Assembly: GCF_020873895.1 (NCBI RefSeq)
Contig: NZ_JAHWGT010000053.1
Coordinates: 1-33,360, forward strand
DNA: 33,360 nucleotides
Direction of reading: 5' to 3'
DNA from: Streptomyces sp. DH12
GTDB taxonomy: Bacteria; Actinomycetota; Actinomycetes; Streptomycetales; Streptomycetaceae
Numbering within the stretch: the first letter of the stretch is position 1; each line of letters opens with the position of its first letter. Below are positions 7,448-15,948 of this stretch, one piece after another. Under the pieces are notes generated by a model. It was not told where the DNA came from and did not search any database. It was given only the letters and a program-made list of their open reading frames with translations. The translations under genes and the position numbers were made by a program.

Positions 7448-8941
7448 ATGACCTCCTCTTCTTCCCCTTCCCAGGACGAGCAGAGCTCCGCGGAGCTGAC
7501 CCGCGCCGAGAGCCTTCGGGCCGATGCCCTGATGGAAGAGGATGTCGCCTGGAGCTACGAGATCGACGGCGAGCGGGACGGCGAGCAGCTCGACCGCTCG
7601 GAGCGCGCGGCGCTCCGGCGCGTGGCGGGTCTGTCCACCGAGCTCGAGGACGTCACCGAGGTCGAGTACCGGCAGCTGCGCCTGGAGCGCGTCGTGCTGG
7701 TCGGCGTCTGGACCTCGGGGACCGTGCAGGACGCGGAGAACTCCCTGGCCGAGCTGGCCGCCCTCGCCGAGACGGCGGGCGCGCTCGTGCTCGACGGGGT
7801 CATCCAGCGCCGCGACAAGCCGGACCCGGCCACGTACATCGGTTCCGGCAAGGCCGAGGAACTGCGGGACATCGTGCTGGAGACGGGCGCCGACACCGTC
7901 GTCTGCGACGGTGAGCTGAGCCCGGGCCAGCTGATCCACCTGGAGGACGTCGTCAAGGTCAAGGTGGTCGACCGGACCGCCCTGATCCTCGACATCTTCG
8001 CCCAGCACGCCAAGTCGCGGGAGGGCAAGGCCCAGGTCGCCCTCGCGCAGATGCAGTACATGCTGCCGCGGCTGCGCGGCTGGGGCCAGTCGCTCTCCCG
8101 TCAGATGGGTGGCGGCGGCGGTGGCGGCATGGCCACCCGCGGTCCCGGTGAGACCAAGATCGAGACGGACCGGCGACGGATCCGCGAGAAGATGGCGAAG
8201 ATGCGCCGGGAGATCGCGGAGATGAAGACCGGCCGCGACATCAAGCGGCAGGAGCGCCGGCGCAACAAGGTGCCGTCCGTCGCGATCGCCGGATACACCA
8301 ACGCCGGAAAGTCGTCCCTGCTCAACAGGCTGACCGGCGCGGGCGTACTGGTGGAGAACGCACTGTTCGCCACCCTCGACCCGACCGTCCGCCGGGCCGA
8401 GACGCCGAGCGGCCGCCTGTACACGCTGGCCGACACGGTCGGGTTCGTCCGGCACCTGCCGCACCACCTGGTCGAGGCGTTCCGCTCCACCATGGAGGAG
8501 GTCGGCGAGTCCGACCTGATCCTCCACGTGGTGGACGGCGCGCACCCCGCCCCGGAGGAGCAGCTGGCCGCCGTGCGCGAGGTGATCCGGGACGTGGGCG
8601 CGACCGACGTGCCCGAGATCGTCGTGGTCAACAAGGCGGACGCGGCCGACCCGCTGGTCCTCCAGCGGCTGCTGCGCGTCGAGAAGCACGCCATCGCCGT
8701 CTCCGCGCGCACCGGCGCGGGCATCGCGGAACTGCTCGCGTTGATCGACGCCGAGCTGCCCCGCCCCGAGGTCGAGATCGAGGCGCTCGTGCCGTACACC
8801 CAGGGCGGGCTCGTCTCGCGGGTGCACGCCGAGGGCGAGGTGCTCTCCGAGGAGCACACCGCCGACGGCACGCTCATCAAGGCGCGGGTGCACAGCGAGC
8901 TCGCCGCGCTGCTCGCCCCGTCCAGCCCCGTCACGGCCTGA
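7448..8941 (+). CDS. hflX: Ribosome-associated GTPase HflX
   Basis: 497 residues. HflX binds the 50S subunit and splits stalled or hibernating 70S ribosomes using GTP. The HflX N-terminal domain contains PATYIGSGKAEEL; a glycine-rich linker and the family signature RGPGETKIETDRRR follow, then the coiled-coil helix pair, then the G domain with G1 GYTNAGKS (282-289), G2 region ATLDPTVRRAE, G3 DTVGF, G4 NKAD and G5 SARTG. A C-terminal beta domain follows. The first ~70 residues form an acidic extension, common in actinobacteria. Start: ATG 7448 with AAGGA 4 nt upstream. A SigR promoter match lies at 7380-7406 and a perfect palindromic terminator follows, so it is probably a single-gene, oxidative-stress-inducible unit. 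Confidence 0.96.
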   Translation: MTSSSSPSQDEQSSAELTRAESLRADALMEEDVAWSYEIDGERDGEQLDRSERAALRRVAGLSTELEDVTEVEYRQLRLERVVLVGVWTSGTVQDAENSLAELAALAETAGALVLDGVIQRRDKPDPATYIGSGKAEELRDIVLETGADTVVCDGELSPGQLIHLEDVVKVKVVDRTALILDIFAQHAKSREGKAQVALAQMQYMLPRLRGWGQSLSRQMGGGGGGGMATRGPGETKIETDRRRIREKMAKMRREIAEMKTGRDIKRQERRRNKVPSVAIAGYTNAGKSSLLNRLTGAGVLVENALFATLDPTVRRAETPSGRLYTLADTVGFVRHLPHHLVEAFRSTMEEVGESDLILHVVDGAHPAPEEQLAAVREVIRDVGATDVPEIVVVNKADAADPLVLQRLLRVEKHAIAVSARTGAGIAELLALIDAELPRPEVEIEALVPYTQGGLVSRVHAEGEVLSEEHTADGTLIKARVHSELAALLAPSSPVTA

Positions 8942-8952
8942 CGACGCGACGA

Positions 8953-9000
8953 GGAAGCGGGTGGTGCCGGGCCTGATCAGGCCCGGCACCACCCGCTTCC
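8953..9000. terminator. 48-bp perfect palindrome, bidirectional terminator
   Basis: Arms 8953-8976 and 8977-9000 are exact reverse complements over 24 bp, with TGATCA at the centre. It lies 11 bp after the hflX stop and 33 bp before the stop of the convergent protease gene, so it can terminate both. Confidence 0.9.
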
Positions 9001-9033
9001 GTCTGTCCGGCGGCGCGCCCCGCGCGCGGCGGT

Positions 9034-10221
9034 CTACCGCCCCGCGAACTTCTCGCTGACCGCCGTGTACACGCCCTTCGCCTCAGCGCCGAGCCGCGGA
9101 CCGGCCAGCCAGCCCGCCGTCACCGGACCGATCGACGTGTTCGAGACGAGCGCCGGCCGGCCGTCGCGGCCGGCGGCCACCCAGCCGCCACCCGAGGAAC
9201 CGCCGGTCATGCTGCACCCGATGCGGTACATCGTCGGCTGCCCCGCCTTCAGCGACAGCCGGCCCGGCCTGTCCGCGCACCGGTACAGCTCCTGCCCGTC
9301 GTACGGCGGCGCCGCCGGGTACCCGGTCGCCTCCATCCTCGTGATCCCCGCCACCGGCGGCGCCGCGAAGTCGACGGGCAGCGCCGCACCGACCGTCTCC
9401 TCCAGCGACTTGCCGCCGCTGCCCTTCTCCGGCGTCACGTGGACGACCGCGAAGTCGTACGGCGCTCCCTGGCCGCCCACCGGGGCGCCCTGGTCGATCC
9501 ACTGCTCCGAGGTCTGCGCCCAGTCGCCCCACCACACGCCGTAGGGGGCGACGTCCTCGCGGGTCGCCGCCTCCAGCCGGTCCGTCGACAGGCCCTTGTC
9601 GTTGTACGAGGGGACGAACGCGATGTTCCGGTACCAGCCGCCGTTCTTGCCCGCGTGGACGCAGTGGCCCGCCGTCCACACGAGATTCGACTTGCCCGGG
9701 TGCGCGGGGTCCTTCACCACGGTCGCCGAGCACACCATCGAGCCCTTGGGCCCGTCGAAGAGGAGCTTGCCCGCCTCCGGAGCGCTGCCGTGGTACGGCG
9801 TGCCGACCGGCGCCGCCTCGACGCGCCGGGGCGTCGGGTCGGTCACGCCCTCGTCACCGGAGACGTCGCCGTCCTCGACCGGACGGTCCGGCTCCTCCGC
9901 CTCCCGCATGCGGTCCGGGTCCCACAGGTCCTCGATGATCGGGTTGACGAAGTCCTGCGCCTCGCGCAGCCACTTGTCCCGGTCCCAGTTCCGCCACTCG
10001 CCGCCGCGCCACTTGTCCAGGTCGATCCCGTGCTCCTTGAGCCGGCCCTTCAGGTCGTCAGGGATGGTGATCTTCCCGGCGCCGGCCCCGCCCGGGGACT
10101 GGGCCGCCGAGGTGCTCGGCGAGCCGCTCGGCGCGTCCTCGCCCGGGCCGCAGCCCGTGGCGGTCAGCGCCAGCGCGGCCGCGACGGCGGCCGAGGCGAG
10201 CAACGGACGAACAGTGCGCAT
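9034..10221 (-). CDS. Lipoprotein trypsin-like (S1) serine protease
   Basis: 395 residues. Signal peptide with a lipobox-like LTATGC, placing the lipidated cysteine at C24; a Ser/Gly/Pro linker (25-50) and a charged Trp-rich segment (50-110) follow. The chymotrypsin-fold catalytic part holds H186 in VWTAGHCV, D256 in APYDFAVVHV and S343 in MTGGSSGGGW, a complete triad; GGSSGG replaces the common GDSGG. Cysteine pairs (C164/C187, C315/C336) could form disulfides outside the cell. Start: ATG 10221, chosen because it gives the signal peptide and has AGGGGGA 6 nt upstream; the ORF extends further upstream without a plausible start. Substrate unknown. Transcribed convergently with hflX and divergently from the degenerate aminotransferase. 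Confidence 0.9.
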   Translation of the reverse strand: MRTVRPLLASAAVAAALALTATGCGPGEDAPSGSPSTSAAQSPGGAGAGKITIPDDLKGRLKEHGIDLDKWRGGEWRNWDRDKWLREAQDFVNPIIEDLWDPDRMREAEEPDRPVEDGDVSGDEGVTDPTPRRVEAAPVGTPYHGSAPEAGKLLFDGPKGSMVCSATVVKDPAHPGKSNLVWTAGHCVHAGKNGGWYRNIAFVPSYNDKGLSTDRLEAATREDVAPYGVWWGDWAQTSEQWIDQGAPVGGQGAPYDFAVVHVTPEKGSGGKSLEETVGAALPVDFAAPPVAGITRMEATGYPAAPPYDGQELYRCADRPGRLSLKAGQPTMYRIGCSMTGGSSGGGWVAAGRDGRPALVSNTSIGPVTAGWLAGPRLGAEAKGVYTAVSEKFAGR

Positions 10222-10777
10222 GAGTGATCCCCCTGGGACTTCGTGACCGGGCACTCCGGCGGAAGCGCCTTCCGGACGCGGTACTTCCGGCCGCCGGCAC
10301 ACCGGGCCGGCGCCCGGCCTGCGGGCACCGCGGTGCGGCTCCCACTATGCCGGTGCCGAGGGGGACGGCCCGCGGCAGGTCCGCGGTTCCCCGGCGCGAG
10401 GATCTTCGGCGGGCCCGTTATCGCGTGCGGCCGTCGTCGTTGGTCCGTGCGGAGCACCGCGTGCGGAATGTAGGTGTTCGACTCCGCGCGCGGATCCGTC
10501 CGCGCCGGGGTCGGCCCTGGGCAGCGCCCTGCGGGGAGCGGCCCGCGGGTGGCGCCCGGCGGGAGGGAGCGCGGTCCGATGCCACTGGTGCCGGACCCGC
10601 GGCCCGCACCGCGCGAACGCGGAACGTCCGGGCGACGTACCGATGAGTGGCACGGCCCCGCCGTACCGAGGGCGCGCCGCCCACTCCGCCGCAGGGCCGC
10701 GCGTACCGGCACACCGCGCCGCACGTACCCGTACGCCCACCACCCCAGCCGTCGCCACCCGGGAGGACGACAGAGAC
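10222..10777. other. 556-bp divergent intergenic region
   Basis: No credible gene: all ORFs here are short and Arg/Pro-rich shadows. It must hold the promoters of the leftward protease and rightward aminotransferase-like gene. Visible items: a 6-3-6 palindrome CGGAAGCGCCTTCCG at 10257-10271 close to the protease start, and a TAGTGG on the minus strand near 10340 that could be a protease -10. No clear promoter could be identified for the rightward gene. Confidence 0.5.
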
Positions 10778-12142
10778 GTGGCCGCGACCGAACCGGCCCC
10801 GGCGGGACCGACCGCCGGGCATGAAGGGATCATGCGCCGCCAGTCGCTGCGCGAACCCGCCGCCCGCACCTACGCACGCTCCCTGCCGGTCGTCCCGGTA
10901 CGGGCCCGCGGACTCACCGTCGAGGGCGCCGACGGCCGCCGCTACCTGGACTGCACGTCCGGCGCGGGCGCCCTGGTCCTCGGCCACAACCACCCGGTCG
11001 TCCTGGAAGCCCTCAAGCGGGTCATCGACTCCGAGGCGCCCCTGGACGTCCAGGACCTCGCCACCCCCGTGCGGGACGCCTTCACCACCGAGCTGTTCGC
11101 CACTCTTCCCGCCGCGCTCGCCGCCGACGCCCGCGTCCGGTTCTGCGGGCCCGCCCCCGGGGACGCCGTCGCCGCCGCGCTCGCGCTGGCCCGCACGGCC
11201 ACGGGCCGCTCCAGGGTGCTCGCCTTCACCGGTCCGACACCCCGCGATCCGGCCGCTTCCGGCACCCCGGTCGTACCGGGACCGGAGGGCGGCGCACCCG
11301 TCGTCCGGCTGCCGTATCCCCGCGACGCGCGCCACCCGCTCGGCCGTGACGCCGACGGCCGCGATGTCGGCGAGGTGCTCGACGGCCCGCTCGGCGCCGC
11401 CGACGGTCCCGCCGGACCGGCGGCCGTGCTCGTCGAACCGGTCCACGGCGCCGGTGACGTGGTGCCCGCGCCGGACGACTGGCTGCGGCGGGTGCGCGGG
11501 CTCACCGAGGAGCGGTCCGTCCCCCTCGTCGCCGACGAGACGCTGACCGGGCTCGGCCGCACCGGCACGTTCTGGGCGGTCGAGCACAGCGGTGTCGTCC
11601 CGGAGGCGATGGTGATGCCGCACGCGCTCGGTGGCTCGCTCCCGCTGTCGGTGATCGTCCACCGGGCGGCCCTCGACGACGGCAGGCCGAACCGTCCCGC
11701 GGGCGTCCCGCGCGGCAACCAGCTCGCCCTGGCCGCCGGCACCGCCACCCTCGCCTACGTCCGGGAGAACCGGCTGGCCGACCGGGCCGCCGTCCTCGGC
11801 GCGAGGCTCCTCGCCGACCTGCGGGAGCTGGCGGCCGCACACCCCTGCGTGGCCGCGGTGCGGGGCCGCGGCCTCATGATCGGGGTCGAGCTGGCCGCCC
11901 CCGCGCTCGCCGGCGGCGGAACCCCGCGCGCCACGGCCCCGCCCGTGCGCACCGCCGCCGACCGCGCGGAGGCCGTACGGCGGGAGTGCCTGGACCGGGG
12001 CCTGATCGTCGCCACCGGCGGGCGCGCCTGCGGCGTCGTACGGCTGCTGCCGCCGCTGACGCTCACCGACGGGCAGGCCGCCGCCGTCCTCGACCGCTTC
12101 GCCGACGCCCTCGCCGCCACGGAGCGGACCTGGCCCCACTGA
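10778..12142 (+). CDS. Class-III aminotransferase homologue lacking the PLP lysine
   Basis: 454 residues with the overall sequence of diaminobutyrate/EctB-like class-III (omega) aminotransferases: YLDCTSGAGALVLGHNHPVVLEA (56-78), the cofactor Asp D253 in VADETLTGLGRTG, GGSLPLSVIV, RGNQLALAAGTATL. Key residues are missing. The Schiff-base lysine, expected in the 'SKAIGG' motif, is H282 in VMPHALGGS. The phosphate-binding GTDAVEAA loop reads APGDAVAAA (126-134); the 'GGYHGMT' segment is replaced by TGPTPRD (151-157); the phosphate-binding Thr before RGNQ is Val-Pro (310-311). Reading frame and surface blocks are intact, so it is a conserved pseudo-enzyme rather than a decaying gene. GTG 10778 has GGGAGGA upstream (11 nt); the alternative ATG at 10832 would cut the conserved EGIxRRQ block. 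Native role unknown. Confidence 0.85.
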   Translation: MAATEPAPAGPTAGHEGIMRRQSLREPAARTYARSLPVVPVRARGLTVEGADGRRYLDCTSGAGALVLGHNHPVVLEALKRVIDSEAPLDVQDLATPVRDAFTTELFATLPAALAADARVRFCGPAPGDAVAAALALARTATGRSRVLAFTGPTPRDPAASGTPVVPGPEGGAPVVRLPYPRDARHPLGRDADGRDVGEVLDGPLGAADGPAGPAAVLVEPVHGAGDVVPAPDDWLRRVRGLTEERSVPLVADETLTGLGRTGTFWAVEHSGVVPEAMVMPHALGGSLPLSVIVHRAALDDGRPNRPAGVPRGNQLALAAGTATLAYVRENRLADRAAVLGARLLADLRELAAAHPCVAAVRGRGLMIGVELAAPALAGGGTPRATAPPVRTAADRAEAVRRECLDRGLIVATGGRACGVVRLLPPLTLTDGQAAAVLDRFADALAATERTWPH

Positions 12143-12364
12143 GCCCTTGCCTCCCATGCCGGACCCCACCGGCTCCAACCGGCTCCACCGGACGCACCGG
12201 CTCCGCCGGCCGCCCGGCGTCAACCACTCGGCTCCGACCACCCGTACGGGTGGCGAACGGCCTCGACCTCGGAGGTGGGCGCCCACAGGCGTCGGCCGGA
12301 AGCGGACGGTGGGTCACGGCGACGGGAACCGACTGTCGGTGCGGCCCCTTAGGGTGGACGGGCT

Positions 12365-14347
12365 ATGACGAAGCCATCCCTCCCCGAGCTCCTCCACGCC
12401 GCCGTCGCCGCCGTCGGCGGCGCGGAAAGGCCAGGCCAGGTCACCATGGCCGAAGCCGTCGGCCAGGCCATCGACGACGGTACGCACCTGCTCGTCCAGG
12501 CCGGCACCGGCACCGGCAAGTCCCTCGGCTACCTGGTGCCCGCCCTGGCCCACGGCGATCGGGTCGTGGTGGCGACGGCCACGCTCGCCCTGCAGCGGCA
12601 GCTCGTCGAGCGGGACCTGCCGCGCACGGTCGAGGCGCTGCACCCGCTGCTGCGCCGGCGCCCGGAGTTCGCGATGCTCAAGGGCCGGTCCAACTACCTG
12701 TGCCTGCACCGGCTGCACGAGGGCGTCCCGCAGGACGACGAGGAGGGGCTGTTCGACCCCTTCGAGGCGGCCGCCCCGACGAGCAAGCTCGGCCAGGACC
12801 TCATGCGCCTGCGCGACTGGTCCGACGAGACGGAGACGGGCGACCGCGACGATCTGACGCCGGGCGTCTCGGACCGCGCCTGGGGGCAGGTGTCGGTCAC
12901 CTCGCGGGAGTGCCTCGGGGCGACGAAGTGCGCGTACGGCGCGGAGTGCTTCGCGGAGGCGGCCCGCGAGCGCGCCAAGCTCGCCGATGTCGTCGTCACC
13001 AACCACGCGCTGCTCGCGATCGACGCCATCGAGGGCGCGCCGGTCGTCCCGCAGCACGAGGTGCTGATCGTGGACGAGGCCCACGAGCTGGTCTCGCGCG
13101 TCACGGGCGTGGCCACCGGCGAGCTGACCCCCGGGCAGGTCAACCGCGCCGTGCGCCGCGCGGCGAAGCTGGTCGACGAGAAGGCCGCCGACCAGCTCCA
13201 GACCGCCGCCGAGGGGTTCGAGAGGCTGATGGAGCTGGCCCTGCCCGGCCGGCTCCAGGAACTGCCCGAGGACCTCGCGTACGCGCTGATGGCCCTGCGG
13301 GACGCCGCCCGCGCGGTGATCACCGCCATCGGCAACACCCGCGACCGGTCCGTGCAGGACGAGGACGCCGTCCGCAAGCAGGCCCTTGCCGCCGTCGAGA
13401 ACGTCCACGCGGTGGCGGAGCGCATCGCGAACGGCTCCGAGTGGGACGTGGTCTGGTACGAGCGGCACGACCGGTTCGGCGCGTCCCTGCGGGTGGCGCC
13501 GCTGTCCGTGTCCGGGCTGCTGCGCGAGAAGCTCTTCGCCGACCGGTCGGTGGTCCTGACGTCCGCGACGCTCAAGCTCGGCGGTGACTTCAACGGGGTG
13601 GGCGCCTCGCTCGGACTGGCCGCGGAGGGCGTCGAGGGCGAGGACCTGCCGGTCTGGAAGGGCATCGACGTCGGCTCACCGTTCGACTACCGCAAGCAGG
13701 GCATCCTCTATGTCGCCCGGCACCTCGCCACCCCGGGCCGGGAGGGCAGCCGGGGCGACATGATGGATGAGCTGGCGGAGCTGATCCAGGCGGCCGGGGG
13801 CCGCACGCTGGGTCTCTTCTCCTCGATGCGGGCCGCGCAGGCCGCCGCCGAGGAGCTGCGGGGCAGGCTCGACCAGCCGGTGCTGCTCCAGGGCGAGGAC
13901 ACACTCGGCGAGCTGATCAAGACGTTCGCGGGGGATGCCGCCACCTGCCTCTTCGGCACGCTCTCGCTGTGGCAGGGCGTGGACGTCCCGGGGCCGAACT
14001 GCCAGCTGGTGGTCATGGACCGCATTCCGTTCCCGCGGCCGGACGACCCGCTGATGAGCGCTCGGCAGAAGGCCGTGGAGGAGGCCGGGGGCAACGGCTT
14101 CATGGCGGTCGCCGCGACGCACGCGGCGCTGCTCATGGCCCAGGGAGCGGGCCGCCTGGTGCGGGCGACGGGGGACCGGGGAGTCGTGGCGGTACTGGAC
14201 CCGCGACTGGCGAACGCCCGGTACGGCAGCTTCCTGCGGGCCTCCCTGCCGGACTTCTGGTACACGACGGACCGCAACCAGGTCCGCCGCTCCCTGGCGG
14301 CGATCGACGCGGCGGCGACGGCGGCGACGGCGGGGCAGGCGGGGTAG
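12365..14347 (+). CDS. DinG/XPD-type Fe-S superfamily-2 DNA helicase
   Basis: 660-residue ATP-dependent 5'-3' DNA helicase of the DinG/YoaA class. Walker A GTGTGKS is at 47-53, the DEAH box DEAH at 237-240, motif III-like VVLTSATL near 395-402, motif V/VI GTLSLWQGVDVPG and QGAGRLVR in the last third. Four cysteines, C114, C184, C190 and C196, lie between Walker A and the DEAH box in the spacing expected for a 4Fe-4S cluster, so it is an XPD-like iron-sulfur helicase rather than a plain SF2 protein. ATG 12365 has only a weak GGTGGA site; TAGGGT at 12350-12355 may be a -10. It converges on lexA with a terminator between, but no SOS box was found upstream. Confidence 0.93.
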   Translation: MTKPSLPELLHAAVAAVGGAERPGQVTMAEAVGQAIDDGTHLLVQAGTGTGKSLGYLVPALAHGDRVVVATATLALQRQLVERDLPRTVEALHPLLRRRPEFAMLKGRSNYLCLHRLHEGVPQDDEEGLFDPFEAAAPTSKLGQDLMRLRDWSDETETGDRDDLTPGVSDRAWGQVSVTSRECLGATKCAYGAECFAEAARERAKLADVVVTNHALLAIDAIEGAPVVPQHEVLIVDEAHELVSRVTGVATGELTPGQVNRAVRRAAKLVDEKAADQLQTAAEGFERLMELALPGRLQELPEDLAYALMALRDAARAVITAIGNTRDRSVQDEDAVRKQALAAVENVHAVAERIANGSEWDVVWYERHDRFGASLRVAPLSVSGLLREKLFADRSVVLTSATLKLGGDFNGVGASLGLAAEGVEGEDLPVWKGIDVGSPFDYRKQGILYVARHLATPGREGSRGDMMDELAELIQAAGGRTLGLFSSMRAAQAAAEELRGRLDQPVLLQGEDTLGELIKTFAGDAATCLFGTLSLWQGVDVPGPNCQLVVMDRIPFPRPDDPLMSARQKAVEEAGGNGFMAVAATHAALLMAQGAGRLVRATGDRGVVAVLDPRLANARYGSFLRASLPDFWYTTDRNQVRRSLAAIDAAATAATAGQAG

Positions 14348-14481
14348 GTCGGGCGCCGGGCAGGGGGAGGCAGCGCAGGCGGGGCGGATGGTCCGGGCGG
14401 CGGGGCGGGCCCACCGCTCAGGCGGGGCGACCCTCGGCGGGTGGCTCGCCGGCCGTACGCGCCTGGCCCGGGGCACAGCAA

Positions 14482-14513
14482 GGCCCCGGGACCGGCGCAG
14501 AGGTCCCGGGGCC
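14482..14513. terminator. Bidirectional hairpin terminator (helicase/lexA)
   Basis: Perfect 12-bp arms GGCCCCGGGACC (14482-14493) and its complement (14502-14513) around an 8-nt loop, in the gap between the convergent helicase and lexA stops. Confidence 0.85.
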
Positions 14514-14534
14514 GGTTCGGGCCGGCGGGCGGCG

Positions 14535-15335
14535 TCACACCCGTCGCAGAACCGCCACCACCTTGCCGAGGATGGTCGCCTCGTCGCCGGGGATGGGCTG
14601 GTAGGCGGCGTTGTGCGGGAGCAGCCAGACGTGGCCGTCCTCCCGCTTGAAGCGCTTGACGGTGGCCTCGCCGTCGAGCATGGCGGCCACGATGTCGCCG
14701 TTCTCCGCGACGGGCTGGCGGCGGACGGTGACCCAGTCGCCGTCGCAGATCGCGGCCTCGATCATCGAGTCGCCCACGACCTTCAGCACGAAGAGCTCAC
14801 CGTCGCCGACGAGCTGCCGGGGGAGGGGGAAGACGTCCTCGACGGACTCCTCGGCGAGGATCGGGCCGCCGGCGGCGATCCGGCCGACCAGCGGTACGTA
14901 CGACGCGGCGGGCTTGCCGGTGGTGTCGGCGGGCTGGGTGCTGGGCTGGTCGGAGCCGCGGACCTCGTAGGCGCGGGGGCGGTGGGGGTCCCGCCGCAGG
15001 AAGCCCTTCCGCTCCAGGGCCATCAGCTGGTGGGCGACGGAGGAGGTGCTGGAGAGTCCGACCGCCTGACCGATCTCGCGCATCGACGGTGGGTACCCTC
15101 GCCGCTGCACCGAGTCGCGGATCACCTCGATCACGCGCCGCTGGCGGTCCGTGAGCCCCGAGCTGTCGGCGCGGATGCCGGGAGGTCGGCCGGGCATCGA
15201 CCGTGCGGGCTTGGGAGGCTCGGGGGTCGCGCTCGCCTCGTTCACGTTCTTCACGGTCATGGCATGCACCGGCTCGAATCGGCCCTGGGAGCGGTCCTGG
15301 GCGGTGATGGTGGCGCTGTCTGCGGTGGTGGTCAC
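14535..15335 (-). CDS. lexA: SOS repressor LexA
   Basis: 266-residue repressor that binds SOS boxes and self-cleaves when RecA filaments form. An actinobacterial N-terminal extension of about 60 residues precedes the winged helix ([33 protein letters not shown], about 65-96). The cleavage site is A155-G156 in GRIAAGGPI; the serine-lysine dyad is S190 in VGDSMIEA and K227 in EATVKRFK. The GTG at 15335 is supported by AGAGGGG at 15341-15347, 5 nt away, and by the usual Streptomyces start ([13 protein letters not shown]); the ORF runs further upstream without a ribosome site. It carries its own SOS box. Divergent from nrdR with about 600 bp between. Confidence 0.97.
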   Translation of the reverse strand: MTTTADSATITAQDRSQGRFEPVHAMTVKNVNEASATPEPPKPARSMPGRPPGIRADSSGLTDRQRRVIEVIRDSVQRRGYPPSMREIGQAVGLSSTSSVAHQLMALERKGFLRRDPHRPRAYEVRGSDQPSTQPADTTGKPAASYVPLVGRIAAGGPILAEESVEDVFPLPRQLVGDGELFVLKVVGDSMIEAAICDGDWVTVRRQPVAENGDIVAAMLDGEATVKRFKREDGHVWLLPHNAAYQPIPGDEATILGKVVAVLRRV

Positions 15336-15371
15336 GTCGGCCCCTCTCGAATGGTCTCCCTGGCTGGCACA

Positions 15372-15401
15372 ACGGTAGTTGCTTTCGAAAGGTTGCGCCA
15401 A
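15372..15401 (-). promoter_or_regulatory. lexA promoter
   Basis: On the minus strand: -35 TTGGCG (15396-15401), 18-bp spacer, -10 TACCGT (15372-15377). Start would be near 15365, about 30 nt before the GTG. The -35 overlaps the SOS box, so LexA binding would block it. Confidence 0.6.
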
Positions 15402-15413
15402 ACACACGTTCGA
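15398..15413 (-). promoter_or_regulatory. SOS box (LexA operator)
   Basis: Minus strand TCGAACGTGTGTTTGG, matching the actinobacterial/Bacillus-type consensus CGAAC-N4-GTTYG. Located upstream of lexA, giving classic autoregulation. Confidence 0.85.
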
Positions 15414-15791
15414 GTGAAAAAACATGGAATGGCTTACGTGTGCGTGTGCCTAGGTGTATGTGCGACCTTTTCGGCGCCATGGCAATTCGGGCCATTACGG
15501 TAACCCTCGCCGACACCCGCCCCGCGCCCGGGTCGCGCACGCCGCCGCTCGCGATGGCGCGGGCGCCGTCCGGGGGCGCGGTGCGGGGCGGCCCGGAAGG
15601 GTCGCCGGAGGACGTCGCCGGGGGGCGTGCGGAGGGGAGCCCGGGGTAGGCGCGCGGTGCGGGAAGTGCGCCCGCGGCGGCCGTGCGCCCCCGTGCCCCA
15701 CCGCACTCGCGGACCGCCCGTGCCGTAGGCTCTCGGTCGGCCGCAAGCCCGCGGGCGGCGCGACACGCGCCACGGGGCGATTGGGCGTCAG

Positions 15792-15808
15792 ACCCTACAT
15801 GTAGTGGT
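15792..15808 (+). promoter_or_regulatory. NrdR box 1
   Basis: ACCCTACATGTAGTGGT, a near-perfect palindrome resembling the NrdR-box consensus (ACAC-(AT-rich)-GTGT type). It is the better of two boxes, 140 bp upstream of nrdR. Confidence 0.7.
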
Positions 15809-15823
15809 TGCATGGTCACAGTC

Positions 15824-15839
15824 GCCCAGAAGTTGTGGT
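15824..15839 (+). promoter_or_regulatory. NrdR box 2
   Basis: GCCCAGAAGTTGTGGT matches box 1 at about 11 of 16 positions and sits exactly 31 bp (three helical turns) downstream, the spacing reported for paired NrdR boxes. Weak alone, credible as part of the pair. Confidence 0.55.
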
Positions 15840-15948
15840 CCCCGGTCAGTGAGGCCAGTGGCGATCGCCTATGCTGGTGCCTGCTTCGAACGGGTCCGGG
15901 AGGACTCGGCGAGGCCATTCAGTCGTGCTGTGAAGGAGGGTTGGGACC

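Larger units (their letters stand above)
15336..15948. other. 613-bp divergent region between lexA and nrdR
   Basis: No credible gene; ORFs in 15434-15804 are Arg/Pro/Ala-rich shadows in several frames. It holds the lexA promoter and SOS box (15372-15413), a short AT-richer, TG-rich patch (about 15414-15500) unlike the surroundings, then about 290 bp of featureless GC-rich DNA, and the NrdR boxes and nrdR promoter (15792-15948; TATGCT at 15870-15875 could be a -10, without a clear -35). AAGGAGG at 15933-15939 is the nrdR ribosome site. Confidence 0.7.

Noticed and set aside
12168-12204. Repeated ACCGGCTCC blocks between the aminotransferase and helicase
   Set aside because: Three short copies at irregular spacing; simple GC-biased sequence.
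15434-15804. ORFs in the lexA-nrdR gap
   Set aside because: Low-complexity Arg/Pro/Ala in several frames; no ribosome site or conserved block.
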